A stretch of 9,089 nucleotides of DNA. It comes from Flavobacteriaceae bacterium (GTDB lineage Bacteria; Bacteroidota; Bacteroidia; Flavobacteriales; Flavobacteriaceae). The translations under genes and the position numbers were made by a program. Positions 1 to 6,369 of the stretch are shown here, in pieces. The notes under the pieces were generated by a model. The model saw only the letters and a list, made by a program, of their open reading frames with translations, was not told the DNA's origin and ran no database searches. The stretch lies in assembly GCA_015488935.1 (NCBI GenBank), contig WFMU01000062.1:1-9089 (forward strand), given 5' to 3'. Each line of letters opens with the position of its first letter. The stretch's first letter is position 1.

Positions 1-1049
1 ACAATAAACATTGCTGCTATTATTATAGATGCGCCTATAATTACTGGATAATCTTTTTCGTTTAAGGCATTAATAATTTCTTTTCCTAGTCCATTCCATC
101 CAAAAATATATTCTACAAAAACGGCTCCTGCTAACAAAGATGCAAACCATCCAGAAATGGCGGTAACTACTGGATTTAATGCGTTTTTTAATGCATGTTT
201 TTTAATTATTTTATAGGTAGATAATCCTTTGGCTTTTGCAGTTCTTATATAATCTTGACTTAATACTTCGAGTAACGAATTTTTCATAAGTGGTATAATT
301 ACTGCTAGTGGTCGTATGCCAAGTACTAATGCTGGTAATATTAAATTTTTGAGTTGCATGTATCTCCCTTCGCCAAAATCATCTACGGCATACAAGCTTC
401 CTGTCATGTTTAAATTGGTGTATTTATGTAGTACAAATCCAAAAAACCATGCAAATAATATTGCCGAAAAAAAGGAGGGTACACTCATACCAAATATACT
501 TATTACGGATACTAATCTGTCGAATAAGGTGTCTTTATAAAGTGCCGATAGGATACCGAAAAAGATTCCTATTACTATGGCTATTGCAATAGATGTTACA
601 GCTAATACAGCGGTATTTGGCAAGGTTTCGCTTATAATAGATGCTACTTTTTTTCCACTTTTATGGTATGATTCTCTTAAATATGGTTTTTTTATAACAA
701 GTGTTGTATTTGCAATAGTAAACAGTTTTATATAGTTATATTTTCCTTTTTGCAAGGCTGTAAAATCTTCTGGTTTTGTACTGTGGAATGATATTGGTGA
801 TAAATCATTCAAATATAACAAGTATTGTGTGACTAGTGGCTTATCAAATCCATATTTTTTCTTTATTGCCATTAATTGCTCACTATCTTCTCGTTGGTCT
901 TGCATCATTTGTGCAGCATCGCCCGGTATTTTATGTAGTATAAAAAAGATAACGGTTACCACACCAAAAAGGGTGATAATTCCATAAAATATTTTATGTA
1001 GTAAACGTTTTAGCACTAATAATGTAATTTTAACAAAAATACTAAACAT
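1..1049 (-). CDS. Peptide ABC transporter permease, DppB/OppB family (3' end cut by window edge)
   Basis: Inner-membrane permease subunit of a dipeptide/oligopeptide ABC importer. The minus-strand frame is open from the ATG at 1049 to the window edge, giving 349 complete codons. Visible parts are a first membrane helix around residues 20-40 ending in the IPGD motif typical of DppB/OppB N-termini, a long extracytoplasmic stretch (about 44-138), helices near 143-170, 180-207, 235-258 and 295-315, and the start of a last helix from about 336. The EAA loop that contacts the ATPase is clear at about 269-290 (RTAKAKGL, then HALKNALNP), followed by the conserved VEYIFGWNGLG stretch at 312-322. Only the last helix and the stop appear to be missing. 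The partner permease, ATPase and binding protein are not in the window, so the exact substrate is unknown. It is transcribed divergently from pyrF. No good TAnnTTTG element was found in front of it. Confidence 0.9.
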   Translation of the reverse strand, partial: MFSIFVKITLLVLKRLLHKIFYGIITLFGVVTVIFFILHKIPGDAAQMMQDQREDSEQLMAIKKKYGFDKPLVTQYLLYLNDLSPISFHSTKPEDFTALQKGKYNYIKLFTIANTTLVIKKPYLRESYHKSGKKVASIISETLPNTAVLAVTSIAIAIVIGIFFGILSALYKDTLFDRLVSVISIFGMSVPSFFSAILFAWFFGFVLHKYTNLNMTGSLYAVDDFGEGRYMQLKNLILPALVLGIRPLAVIIPLMKNSLLEVLSQDYIRTAKAKGLSTYKIIKKHALKNALNPVVTAISGWFASLLAGAVFVEYIFGWNGLGKEIINALNEKDYPVIIGASIIIAAMFI

Positions 1050-1072
1050 TTTACGCAATGTGTATAAAGTTT

Positions 1073-1089
1073 TTCGTAAAGTTTACGAA
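1073..1089. promoter_or_regulatory. Perfect 17-bp palindrome, candidate operator between divergent genes
   Basis: TTCGTAAA, a single G, then TTTACGAA forms a perfect inverted repeat with 8-bp arms in the 70-bp gap between the permease start (1049) and the pyrF start (1120). It lies 8-24 bp upstream of the likely pyrF -7 element, where a bound protein could block or recruit RNA polymerase. A further half-site, TTTACG, occurs at 1050-1055, 32 bp from the matching right arm (about three helical turns). Regulator unknown. Binding is inferred from symmetry and position only. Confidence 0.4.
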
Positions 1090-1096
1090 GATTCTA

Positions 1097-1104
1097 TATT
1101 TTTG
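1097..1104 (+). promoter_or_regulatory. Candidate -7 promoter element for pyrF
   Basis: TATTTTTG matches the Bacteroidota primary sigma factor -7 consensus TAnnTTTG exactly and ends 15 bp before the pyrF ATG. Transcription would begin near 1110, giving a very short leader of about 10 bases with no room for a pyrimidine-responsive attenuator. No TTG was found at the expected -33 spacing; the 17-bp palindrome overlaps that position. Confidence 0.5.
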
Positions 1105-1119
1105 TAAAAACATTTCTAC

Positions 1120-1935
1120 ATGACCAAACAACAACTCATTGCGCAAATTCGAGAAAAGAATTCTTTTTTATGTATTGGTCTGGATGTTGATTTAGATAAA
1201 ATTCCAAAACATTTATTGGCTTTTGACGACCCAATTTTTGAATTTAACAAAGCAATTATTGATGCTACACAGCATTTGGCAGTTGCCTATAAACCAAATA
1301 CAGCTTTTTACGAAGCTTATGGTATTAAAGGTTGGCAATCTTTGCAAAAAACAATTGCATATATCAACACAAATTATCCAGAAATTTTTACTATTGCTGA
1401 TGCAAAACGTGGCGATATTGGCAATACTTCGACTCGTTATGCTAAGGCCTTTTTTGAAGATTTACAGTTTAATTCGGTTACGGTTGCTCCGTATATGGGA
1501 AGCGATTCGGTAGAGCCTTTTTTAGCTTTTACTAATAAGTTTACTATTTTACTTGTACTAACTTCGAATAAAGGTGGTTTAGATTTTCAAGGCTTACGAG
1601 CAAATGATTCCTATCTCTATGAGCATGTTTTACAAACGGCTTTATCTTGGAAAAATTCGGATAATTTAATGTTTGTTGTGGGTGCAACTAAGGCTTCATA
1701 TTTTAAGAGTATTCGAAAAATTGTTCCAAATCATTTTTTATTAGTTCCTGGTGTTGGTGCGCAGGGTGGAAATTTACAAGACGTTTGCAAATATGGTTTA
1801 ACCAAAGATATTGGCTTGTTAATTAATTCTTCTCGTGGTATTATTTATGCTTCTAATGGTACAGATTTTGCCATAGCTGCTGCAAAAAGTGCTTTATCGT
1901 TACAGCAAGAAATGGAACTAATTTTAAAACAATAA
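1120..1935 (+). CDS. pyrF: Orotidine-5'-phosphate decarboxylase
   Basis: Catalyses the last step of de novo UMP synthesis, OMP to UMP plus CO2, in the cytoplasm. The 271-residue protein has the (beta/alpha)8 barrel signatures: FLCIGLDVD at 16-24 (first strand), the catalytic [11 protein letters not shown] at 93-103 with the Asp94-Lys96-Asp99 charged network, VPGVGAQGG at 209-217 and [10 protein letters not shown] at 236-245, which bind phosphate and close the barrel. The KRGDIGNT signature and the roughly 270-residue length fit the longer pyrF subfamily 2 rather than the E. coli-type enzyme of about 245 residues. The ATG at 1120 is chosen because the conserved first strand starts only 15 residues later and an exact -7 element lies just upstream. 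The gene stands alone, divergent from a peptide permease and converging on rseP with a 38-bp gap. No other pyr gene is visible. Confidence 0.96.
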   Translation: MTKQQLIAQIREKNSFLCIGLDVDLDKIPKHLLAFDDPIFEFNKAIIDATQHLAVAYKPNTAFYEAYGIKGWQSLQKTIAYINTNYPEIFTIADAKRGDIGNTSTRYAKAFFEDLQFNSVTVAPYMGSDSVEPFLAFTNKFTILLVLTSNKGGLDFQGLRANDSYLYEHVLQTALSWKNSDNLMFVVGATKASYFKSIRKIVPNHFLLVPGVGAQGGNLQDVCKYGLTKDIGLLINSSRGIIYASNGTDFAIAAAKSALSLQQEMELILKQ

Positions 1936-1973
1936 GGTTTATATCTTGTATTTGTGAGTAAGAATGATGCTTT

Positions 1974-3293
1974 CTAACCAAATATCAGATGGTAAATATC
2001 ACTACCAAAAACCAGTGCCATAAGTCCCATAATAAAAATAAAACCTGCTATTTGAGCATATTCTAATACTTTTTCGGTTGGTGCTCTACCAGAAATCATT
2101 TCGTATAATAAGAATACAATATGACCACCATCTAACGCTGGTATTGGTAACAAATTTAAGAACGCTAACCATACAGAAAACATTGCCATAAATTTCCAAA
2201 CAAACTGCCAATCCCATGTAGGAGACATTACAGATACGATACCAATTGGACCTTTTACATGTTTATAACCTTGTGTTTTTTTATTAAAAATTAGTTTGAA
2301 TTGTCTTACTTGCATAGTAAGTGCTTCAATAGTTTGTGTTAATCCTTTTGGAATAGAATTTACAAATGAATATTTATCTGTAACCACAAAGTCTTCTGTT
2401 AAAGAAAAATCTGGTTTAATACCAATAACTAAACTGTCTGGAACTTTAACAATAATATCTACAAGTTGCGCTTTTCTTTTTGCGGTTAATACAATGTTTT
2501 TATTTTTATTAGTTCTTATAGAATGCACTAATTCATTCCAATATTTTATCGGTTTTTGATTTACAGAAACAATTTCATCACCAGCTAATAATCCTGATTT
2601 TTTAGCTGTATAATTATCTGAAACTTCACCAATTACAGGAGGTGTAGCAGGGGAAATAAAACGTTTTCCTTGTTGATTTAAAACCAATTTTTTTGCTTCA
2701 TCTTTAAGAGGAAATGTAATATTTTTTCCATTTCTACTTACAGTCATTGCATCACCTAGTAAAATATTTATTGGAGCATCGCTAAATTTGGTTAATTTTT
2801 TCCCATCAATAGAAATAATTTTATCTCCTTTTTGAATACCTAATTTTTCGCCAACTTCATCTACATAAACGCCATATTTTAGTTTGCTATTATCAATATA
2901 TGTATCTCCATAATAAAGAAGCATGGCACTATAAATAAACCAAGCTAGAAAGAAATTTACGGTAACTCCACCAATCATAATAATTAATCGTTGCCATGCT
3001 GGTTTAGAGCGAAACTCCCAAGGTTTTGGTGGTAATTTCATTTGTTCTTTATCCATACTTTCGTCAATCATTCCAGCAATTTTTACATAACCACCAAAAG
3101 GAATCCATCCAATTCCATAAACGGTATCTCCTATTTTCTTTTTGAAAAGAGAAAACTTATAATCAAAAAACAAGTAAAATTTTTCTACTTTGGTTTTAAA
3201 GAGTTTTGCAGGAATAAAATGTCCAAGTTCGTGTAGTATTACTAGTACCGAAATGATAAATACGAATTGTGCAATTTGAATAAATGTTGTCAT
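1974..3293 (-). CDS. rseP: RIP (site-2-type) zinc metalloprotease RseP
   Basis: Intramembrane protease of the inner membrane that cleaves transmembrane segments of anti-sigma factors and remnant signal peptides. Its 439 residues show the S2P plan: a first helix at about 8-26 carrying zinc motif HELGH at 21-25 (Glu22 catalytic), GGYVKIAGM at 67-75 (the membrane-associated beta loop), a helix at about 103-128, two tandem PDZ domains at about 138-205 and 215-285 (GDKIISIDGK and GDEIVSVNQK carboxylate-binding strands), then NLLPIPALDGGH at 380-391, whose Asp388 is the third zinc ligand, and a final helix at about 411-430. All catalytic residues are present and length is normal. The start gives a standard short N-terminus before HELGH. 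It lies 74 bp downstream of the M1 peptidase gene on the same strand and could be reached by readthrough as well as from its own promoter. The target anti-sigma factor is not in the window. Confidence 0.95.
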   Translation of the reverse strand: MTTFIQIAQFVFIISVLVILHELGHFIPAKLFKTKVEKFYLFFDYKFSLFKKKIGDTVYGIGWIPFGGYVKIAGMIDESMDKEQMKLPPKPWEFRSKPAWQRLIIMIGGVTVNFFLAWFIYSAMLLYYGDTYIDNSKLKYGVYVDEVGEKLGIQKGDKIISIDGKKLTKFSDAPINILLGDAMTVSRNGKNITFPLKDEAKKLVLNQQGKRFISPATPPVIGEVSDNYTAKKSGLLAGDEIVSVNQKPIKYWNELVHSIRTNKNKNIVLTAKRKAQLVDIIVKVPDSLVIGIKPDFSLTEDFVVTDKYSFVNSIPKGLTQTIEALTMQVRQFKLIFNKKTQGYKHVKGPIGIVSVMSPTWDWQFVWKFMAMFSVWLAFLNLLPIPALDGGHIVFLLYEMISGRAPTEKVLEYAQIAGFIFIMGLMALVFGSDIYHLIFG

Positions 3294-3303
3294 TATATAT
3301 TTT

Positions 3304-3341
3304 AAAGTTTAAAAACGCACAAAAGTACGTTTTTAAACTTT
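3304..3341. repeat. Perfect 14-bp inverted repeat with 10-base loop upstream of rseP
   Basis: AAAGTTTAAAAACG (3304-3317) is repeated exactly in inverted form at 3328-3341, around the 10-base loop 3318-3327. It fills half of the 74-bp gap between the M1 peptidase stop and the rseP start and ends 10 bp before the rseP ATG. Neither side is followed by a T-run, so it is not a textbook intrinsic terminator, although a readthrough transcript could fold here. The loop contains a consensus -7 element on the minus strand, which makes an operator or a readthrough switch equally plausible. Confidence 0.6.
3320..3327 (-). promoter_or_regulatory. Candidate -7 promoter element for rseP
   Basis: On the minus strand the sequence reads TACTTTTG, an exact TAnnTTTG match, 26 bp before the rseP ATG. 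The start of transcription would fall near 3313-3315, inside one arm of the surrounding inverted repeat. No TTG lies at the expected -33 distance, so the assignment rests on the -7 box and its position alone. Confidence 0.45.
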
Positions 3342-3367
3342 GATAATAAAATGTAAAAAAGCAAAGC

Positions 3368-5290
3368 TTACTTTTTTAAGATAGTTTTATGAGTAAATCC
3401 ATTATTTGTTTCAATTTTTACGGTATAAACGCCACTAGATAGTTTTTGTAAAGGTATTGTTGTTGCAGGATTATTTACTTCAATAACCTTTTGTCCTACA
3501 GCATTGTATATTTTTACATTACGAATTTTAGTTGTATTGTTATTTTTTATATACAGTAAATCTGTAGCTGGATTTGGATAAATTAGAAAGTTATCTTTAA
3601 GCGTAATTTCTGCCTGTGCTAATACAGAATTATTGTTAGAAATTAGTTGTACATCTGGGTCTATTTCAATACCACTAACGGTAAAAGGTATATTTTCTGT
3701 AAATTGTTGTCCATTTTGAGTTAATTCTAATCGTAGCATTTGCGTTTCTCCATTTGTACCGAGTACTCTTACTGGTAATGGTGTTTCAAAAAAGGAAACG
3801 GAATTATCGGATTGGGTTTGATTAATAACAATGGTTAATACATTATTATTTGTATCTTGATTCCAAGAGGCGTTAAAACTAGGATATCCTTCTCCTGTAA
3901 ACCAGTCGTTAAAAAATTCGGTTAAATTTAAGCCACTTACAGCTTCGAAATGTTGTTTTAATTGATTTGTTTTAGCATAGCCATAAGACAAACTTGGATC
4001 TGCAAGGTAATTTTTAATACTTTGAAAAAAGTCTAAATCTCCTAATTTATAACGTAACATATTTAAAACCATGGCACCTTTATTATAGGATAAGCGACCG
4101 CTAAAAATTCGATTTACAGATGTAGTATCATTTACAAAAACGGAGCCATTAGGAAAAGAGGTAATAGAACTATTTGTATTAAATCGCCAATTTCTAAAGG
4201 CAGTTTGTCCGTCAAAATTTTCAATTACTAATGCAGCTAAGTAGGTTGCAAAACCTTCATTTAGCCAAATATCTTCCCAAGAGCCACAGGTAACTTTATC
4301 GCCAAACCATTGGTGTGCTAGTTCATGCGCTATAAGTCCACGACCAAATCCGCCCATAAATGTCATGGTTGTATGTTCCATTCCGCCACCCCATCCAAAT
4401 TGTGCATGACCATATTTTTCATCGGCAAAAGGGTACATTTCAAAAAGGGTACCATACAAGTCTATAATTGCAGGTGTAATTGCTGTACTATTTTGTGCTG
4501 ATGCTAAATTTTCTGGATATACATAGTTTACTACATCAAAATTTCCATTGGCAACATGCTCACTATACACGCTATAATTTGTTACAGCAATCGCTATTAA
4601 ATAAGCAGGAATTGGATGTTTGTGTTTCCAGTGTGTAATTTTATTTGCTCCATTTATTTCTTCGGAAATTAATAGACCGTTAGAGGCTGCTTTATATTGT
4701 AATGGGTGTGTAATAAATACATCAATAGAGTCTATTTTATCTACTAAATCTTGTTTGCATGGCCACCAACCTTTGGCTCCATAGGGTTCCGAAAGTGTCC
4801 ATAGTATTGGCGTATTTAAATTGCCATGTGTATTTACCTCAAAAGAGCCAAAACCAGAACTAACAGGGTTTCCATTATAACTAATAGTTAAAGAATCTAA
4901 GGTTCCTGTATTTAATGTATTTAGCAGTGTTATAACCACTTCTTCATTTGCATTTTGCACAAAGTTTAAAGGAATACTATGGTATAAAACTTGGGTTACT
5001 GTCATGTTCGAACTTAAGTCAAAAGTAATGGTATTCATATCGCTTGTAGCTTCGAAATACGAAGTTACATTTCCAGAAATAAATGCTTGTGTTGGGTCAA
5101 CACTCCATTCTAAACGATGGTATTTTAAATCGTAATTATTGGTATTTAAATTTTTTTGATATTTCATTTTTTTCATTGCGGCTTTACGCTCTAAAATTTG
5201 AATATCGTGTAAATAATTTGCTTTATTTTGTTGTGCTTGTACAGAAAAAAAAGATATTATTATAAAAAAAGAGGGGATAAATAATTTCAT
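3368..5290 (-). CDS. Secreted M1-family zinc aminopeptidase with T9SS sorting domain
   Basis: Predicted exported metallo-aminopeptidase that trims N-terminal residues from peptides outside the cytoplasm. The 640 residues comprise a signal peptide (1-19, hydrophobic core FFIIISFFSV, cleavage likely after VQA), an N-terminal beta domain (about 50-245), and a gluzincin catalytic domain (about 250-470) with the exopeptidase motif GGMEH at 302-306 (GxMEN in classical members), zinc motif HELAH at 322-326 and the third ligand Glu345 in NEG, exactly the HExxH-x18-E spacing. Tyr402 in SYNKGA is the likely transition-state tyrosine. A beta region (about 470-555) follows instead of the large helical C-terminal domain of PepN. 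Residues 566-640, from FLIYPNP through VKIYNAVGQKV to GVYTVKIETNNG and a lysine-rich end, are a type A T9SS C-terminal sorting domain, implying export through the outer membrane. Substrate range is unknown. It is divergent from the SCO gene and upstream of rseP. Confidence 0.93.
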   Translation of the reverse strand: MKLFIPSFFIIISFFSVQAQQNKANYLHDIQILERKAAMKKMKYQKNLNTNNYDLKYHRLEWSVDPTQAFISGNVTSYFEATSDMNTITFDLSSNMTVTQVLYHSIPLNFVQNANEEVVITLLNTLNTGTLDSLTISYNGNPVSSGFGSFEVNTHGNLNTPILWTLSEPYGAKGWWPCKQDLVDKIDSIDVFITHPLQYKAASNGLLISEEINGANKITHWKHKHPIPAYLIAIAVTNYSVYSEHVANGNFDVVNYVYPENLASAQNSTAITPAIIDLYGTLFEMYPFADEKYGHAQFGWGGGMEHTTMTFMGGFGRGLIAHELAHQWFGDKVTCGSWEDIWLNEGFATYLAALVIENFDGQTAFRNWRFNTNSSITSFPNGSVFVNDTTSVNRIFSGRLSYNKGAMVLNMLRYKLGDLDFFQSIKNYLADPSLSYGYAKTNQLKQHFEAVSGLNLTEFFNDWFTGEGYPSFNASWNQDTNNNVLTIVINQTQSDNSVSFFETPLPVRVLGTNGETQMLRLELTQNGQQFTENIPFTVSGIEIDPDVQLISNNNSVLAQAEITLKDNFLIYPNPATDLLYIKNNNTTKIRNVKIYNAVGQKVIEVNNPATTIPLQKLSSGVYTVKIETNNGFTHKTILKK

Positions 5291-5295
5291 AATTG

Positions 5296-5303
5296 TAATT
5301 TTG
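5296..5303 (+). promoter_or_regulatory. Candidate -7 promoter element for the SCO gene
   Basis: TAATTTTG matches TAnnTTTG exactly and ends 30 bp before the ATG at 5334, giving a leader of roughly 25 bases. It lies in a 43-bp divergent gap that also holds a minus-strand -7 element, so the two promoters would overlap and may compete. No TTG was found at -33 spacing. Confidence 0.5.
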
Positions 5304-5318
5304 TAAAATATTATTTGC

Positions 5319-5326
5319 CAAATATA
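5319..5326 (-). promoter_or_regulatory. Candidate -7 promoter element for the M1 peptidase gene
   Basis: The minus strand reads TATATTTG, an exact TAnnTTTG match, 28 bp before the peptidase ATG at 5290. Transcription would start near 5312. Its -33 region would extend into the first codons of the divergent SCO gene; a TTTG there (minus strand, 5340-5343) is spaced only 13 bp away, shorter than usual. Confidence 0.5.
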
Positions 5327-5333
5327 GGTATTT

Positions 5334-6005
5334 ATGAAACAAAAAGATGTTAAAAAACCCTACGCCTTATTAAAATTTTTAGGAATTTTTACAATATTAG
5401 GTATTCTAATGATTTATTTTTTAACGAGTCAAAAGCGAAAATTACCAGTTTTTAATCCGTATGATGTAAATCCAAGATTGGTTGATAGTTCCATTAAACA
5501 TATTAAACACGGTCATAAAATAGCAGATTTTACTTTGATAAATCAAGATGGAAAAACAGTTACACAACAAGATTTTAAAGACAAGATTTATGTAGCAGAT
5601 TTCTTTTTTACAAGATGTACTACAATTTGCCCAATCATGTCAACCAATATGTTGGCATTACAAGAAGCTTTTATTAATGATGCCAATGTAAAACTTTTAT
5701 CTATGTCTGTTACTCCAGTAATTGATAGTGTTTCTGTTTTAAAAGCTTACGCAAATAAGAAAGGAGCTATTTCAAAAAAATGGGAAATTACTACAGGAGA
5801 CAAAAAACATATTTACGATTTAGCTCGTAAATCTTATATGGTTGTTTTGGATGAGGGTGATGGTGGAGAACAGGATTTTATTCATACCGAACAATTTGTT
5901 TTGATTGACAAAAAAAGACAAATTCGTGGTTTTTACGATGGTACTAGTCGAAAAGATATTTCACGATTAATTGAAGATATTAAGTTGTTAGAAGATGATG
6001 ATTAA
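5334..6005 (+). CDS. SCO1/SenC/PrrC family protein (copper chaperone or thiol-redox protein)
   Basis: Membrane-anchored thioredoxin-fold protein of the SCO family, whose members help build the CuA centre of cytochrome c oxidase or act as thiol oxidoreductases. The 223 residues start with a short basic cytoplasmic tail and one membrane helix (about 11-31), which should place the rest in the periplasm. The metal-binding CxxxC sits in FFTRCTTICP with Cys95 and Cys99 followed by Pro100, and the distal copper-ligand histidine is His184 in DFIHTEQFVLID. Further family marks are ADFTLINQDGKTVT at 64-77 and GFYDGT at 199-204. All three metal ligands are present, so copper binding is expected. No lipobox cysteine follows the helix, so it is an anchored protein rather than a lipoprotein. 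The ATG at 5334 is the only start that keeps the membrane anchor. feoAB follows 106 bp downstream on the same strand. Confidence 0.93.
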   Translation: MKQKDVKKPYALLKFLGIFTILGILMIYFLTSQKRKLPVFNPYDVNPRLVDSSIKHIKHGHKIADFTLINQDGKTVTQQDFKDKIYVADFFFTRCTTICPIMSTNMLALQEAFINDANVKLLSMSVTPVIDSVSVLKAYANKKGAISKKWEITTGDKKHIYDLARKSYMVVLDEGDGGEQDFIHTEQFVLIDKKRQIRGFYDGTSRKDISRLIEDIKLLEDDD

Positions 6006-6053
6006 CATTTTGCTCTAAAAACATTCTTTTTAATATTACTAACAAAAATCATA

Positions 6054-6068
6054 TTTATTTAAAATAAA
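6054..6068. promoter_or_regulatory. AT-only 15-bp palindrome upstream of feoA
   Basis: TTTATTT, one A, then AAATAAA is a perfect inverted repeat ending 5 bp before the probable feoA -7 element. The position suits a metal-responsive repressor operator, as expected for feoAB, but the sequence does not resemble a classical Fur box and contains no G or C. A palindrome of this kind can arise by chance in such AT-rich DNA. Confidence 0.2.
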
Positions 6069-6073
6069 AAATG

Positions 6074-6081
6074 TATTTTCG
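6074..6081 (+). promoter_or_regulatory. Probable -7 promoter element for feoAB (one mismatch)
   Basis: TATTTTCG differs from TAnnTTTG at one position and lies 31-38 bp before the feoA start codon, implying a leader of about 25 bases. It supports feoAB having its own promoter as well as possible readthrough from the SCO gene. No clear terminator is visible between 6006 and 6111, and no TTG occurs at -33 spacing. Confidence 0.35.
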
Positions 6082-6111
6082 TGCTTTATTTATAATCAAT
6101 CTAAATAAGAA

Positions 6112-6369
6112 TTGGACAAAACTGTAGCAGATTTACAAGTAGGCGAAAAGGGTATTATTGAACAAGTATGCCTAAACGATATTCCATTAAAATTATTGGA
6201 AATGGGTTGTATGCCTGGAAAAGAAGTAGAAATGGTACAAATAGCACCATTTAAAGATCCATTATATATTATTGTAAACGGAAGTCATATTGCTATTAGA
6301 AAAGAAATTGCTTCCATCATTAAAATAGAAACCAACGAGAATTTATGCAACATAGTAAAATCAAAGTAG
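6112..6369 (+). CDS. feoA: Ferrous iron transport protein A (TTG start)
   Basis: Small cytoplasmic SH3-like protein that associates with FeoB and supports Fe(II) uptake. The 85 residues show the FeoA pattern: an opening VADLQVGEKGIIEQV (5-19), the central LKLLEMGCMPGKEVEMVQIAPFKDP (27-51), then LYIIVNGSHIAIRKEIASII (52-71), matching the family's beta-strand core with the conserved LxxMGxxPG turn. The start codon is TTG at 6112. The in-frame codon two places upstream is TAA (6106-6108), so no upstream ATG is possible, and the first in-frame ATG downstream (residue 32) would remove the first strand of the fold. The TTG start is therefore well supported by conservation, although the upstream A-rich AATAAGA is only a weak ribosome site. 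It overlaps feoB by 25 bp in a different frame, which suggests translational coupling. Confidence 0.92.
   Translation: MDKTVADLQVGEKGIIEQVCLNDIPLKLLEMGCMPGKEVEMVQIAPFKDPLYIIVNGSHIAIRKEIASIIKIETNENLCNIVKSK

Noticed and set aside
316..540. 74-codon plus-strand open frame
   Set aside because: It lies antisense within the permease gene, whose minus-strand frame encodes clear conserved motifs; the product is low-complexity with no recognisable domain.
1223..1513. 96-codon plus-strand open frame inside pyrF
   Set aside because: Out-of-frame shadow; pyrF in the other frame carries the catalytic motif over the same bases.
1936..1973. Possible bidirectional terminator between convergent pyrF and rseP
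   Set aside because: The gap has only a 4-bp inverted match (AGAA/TTCT) and no T-tract adjoining a stem, too weak to call.
2296..3236. Two plus-strand open frames (2296-2559 and 3042-3236)
   Set aside because: Both are antisense to conserved parts of rseP and encode no recognisable domain.
3304..3341. Classic rho-independent terminator of the M1 peptidase gene
   Set aside because: The hairpin is strong in length but AT-rich with few G-C pairs and no T-run after it on either strand, so it is reported as an inverted repeat of unknown role.
5083..5265. 60-codon plus-strand open frame
   Set aside because: Antisense to the N-terminus of the M1 peptidase, including its signal peptide region; no support as a gene.
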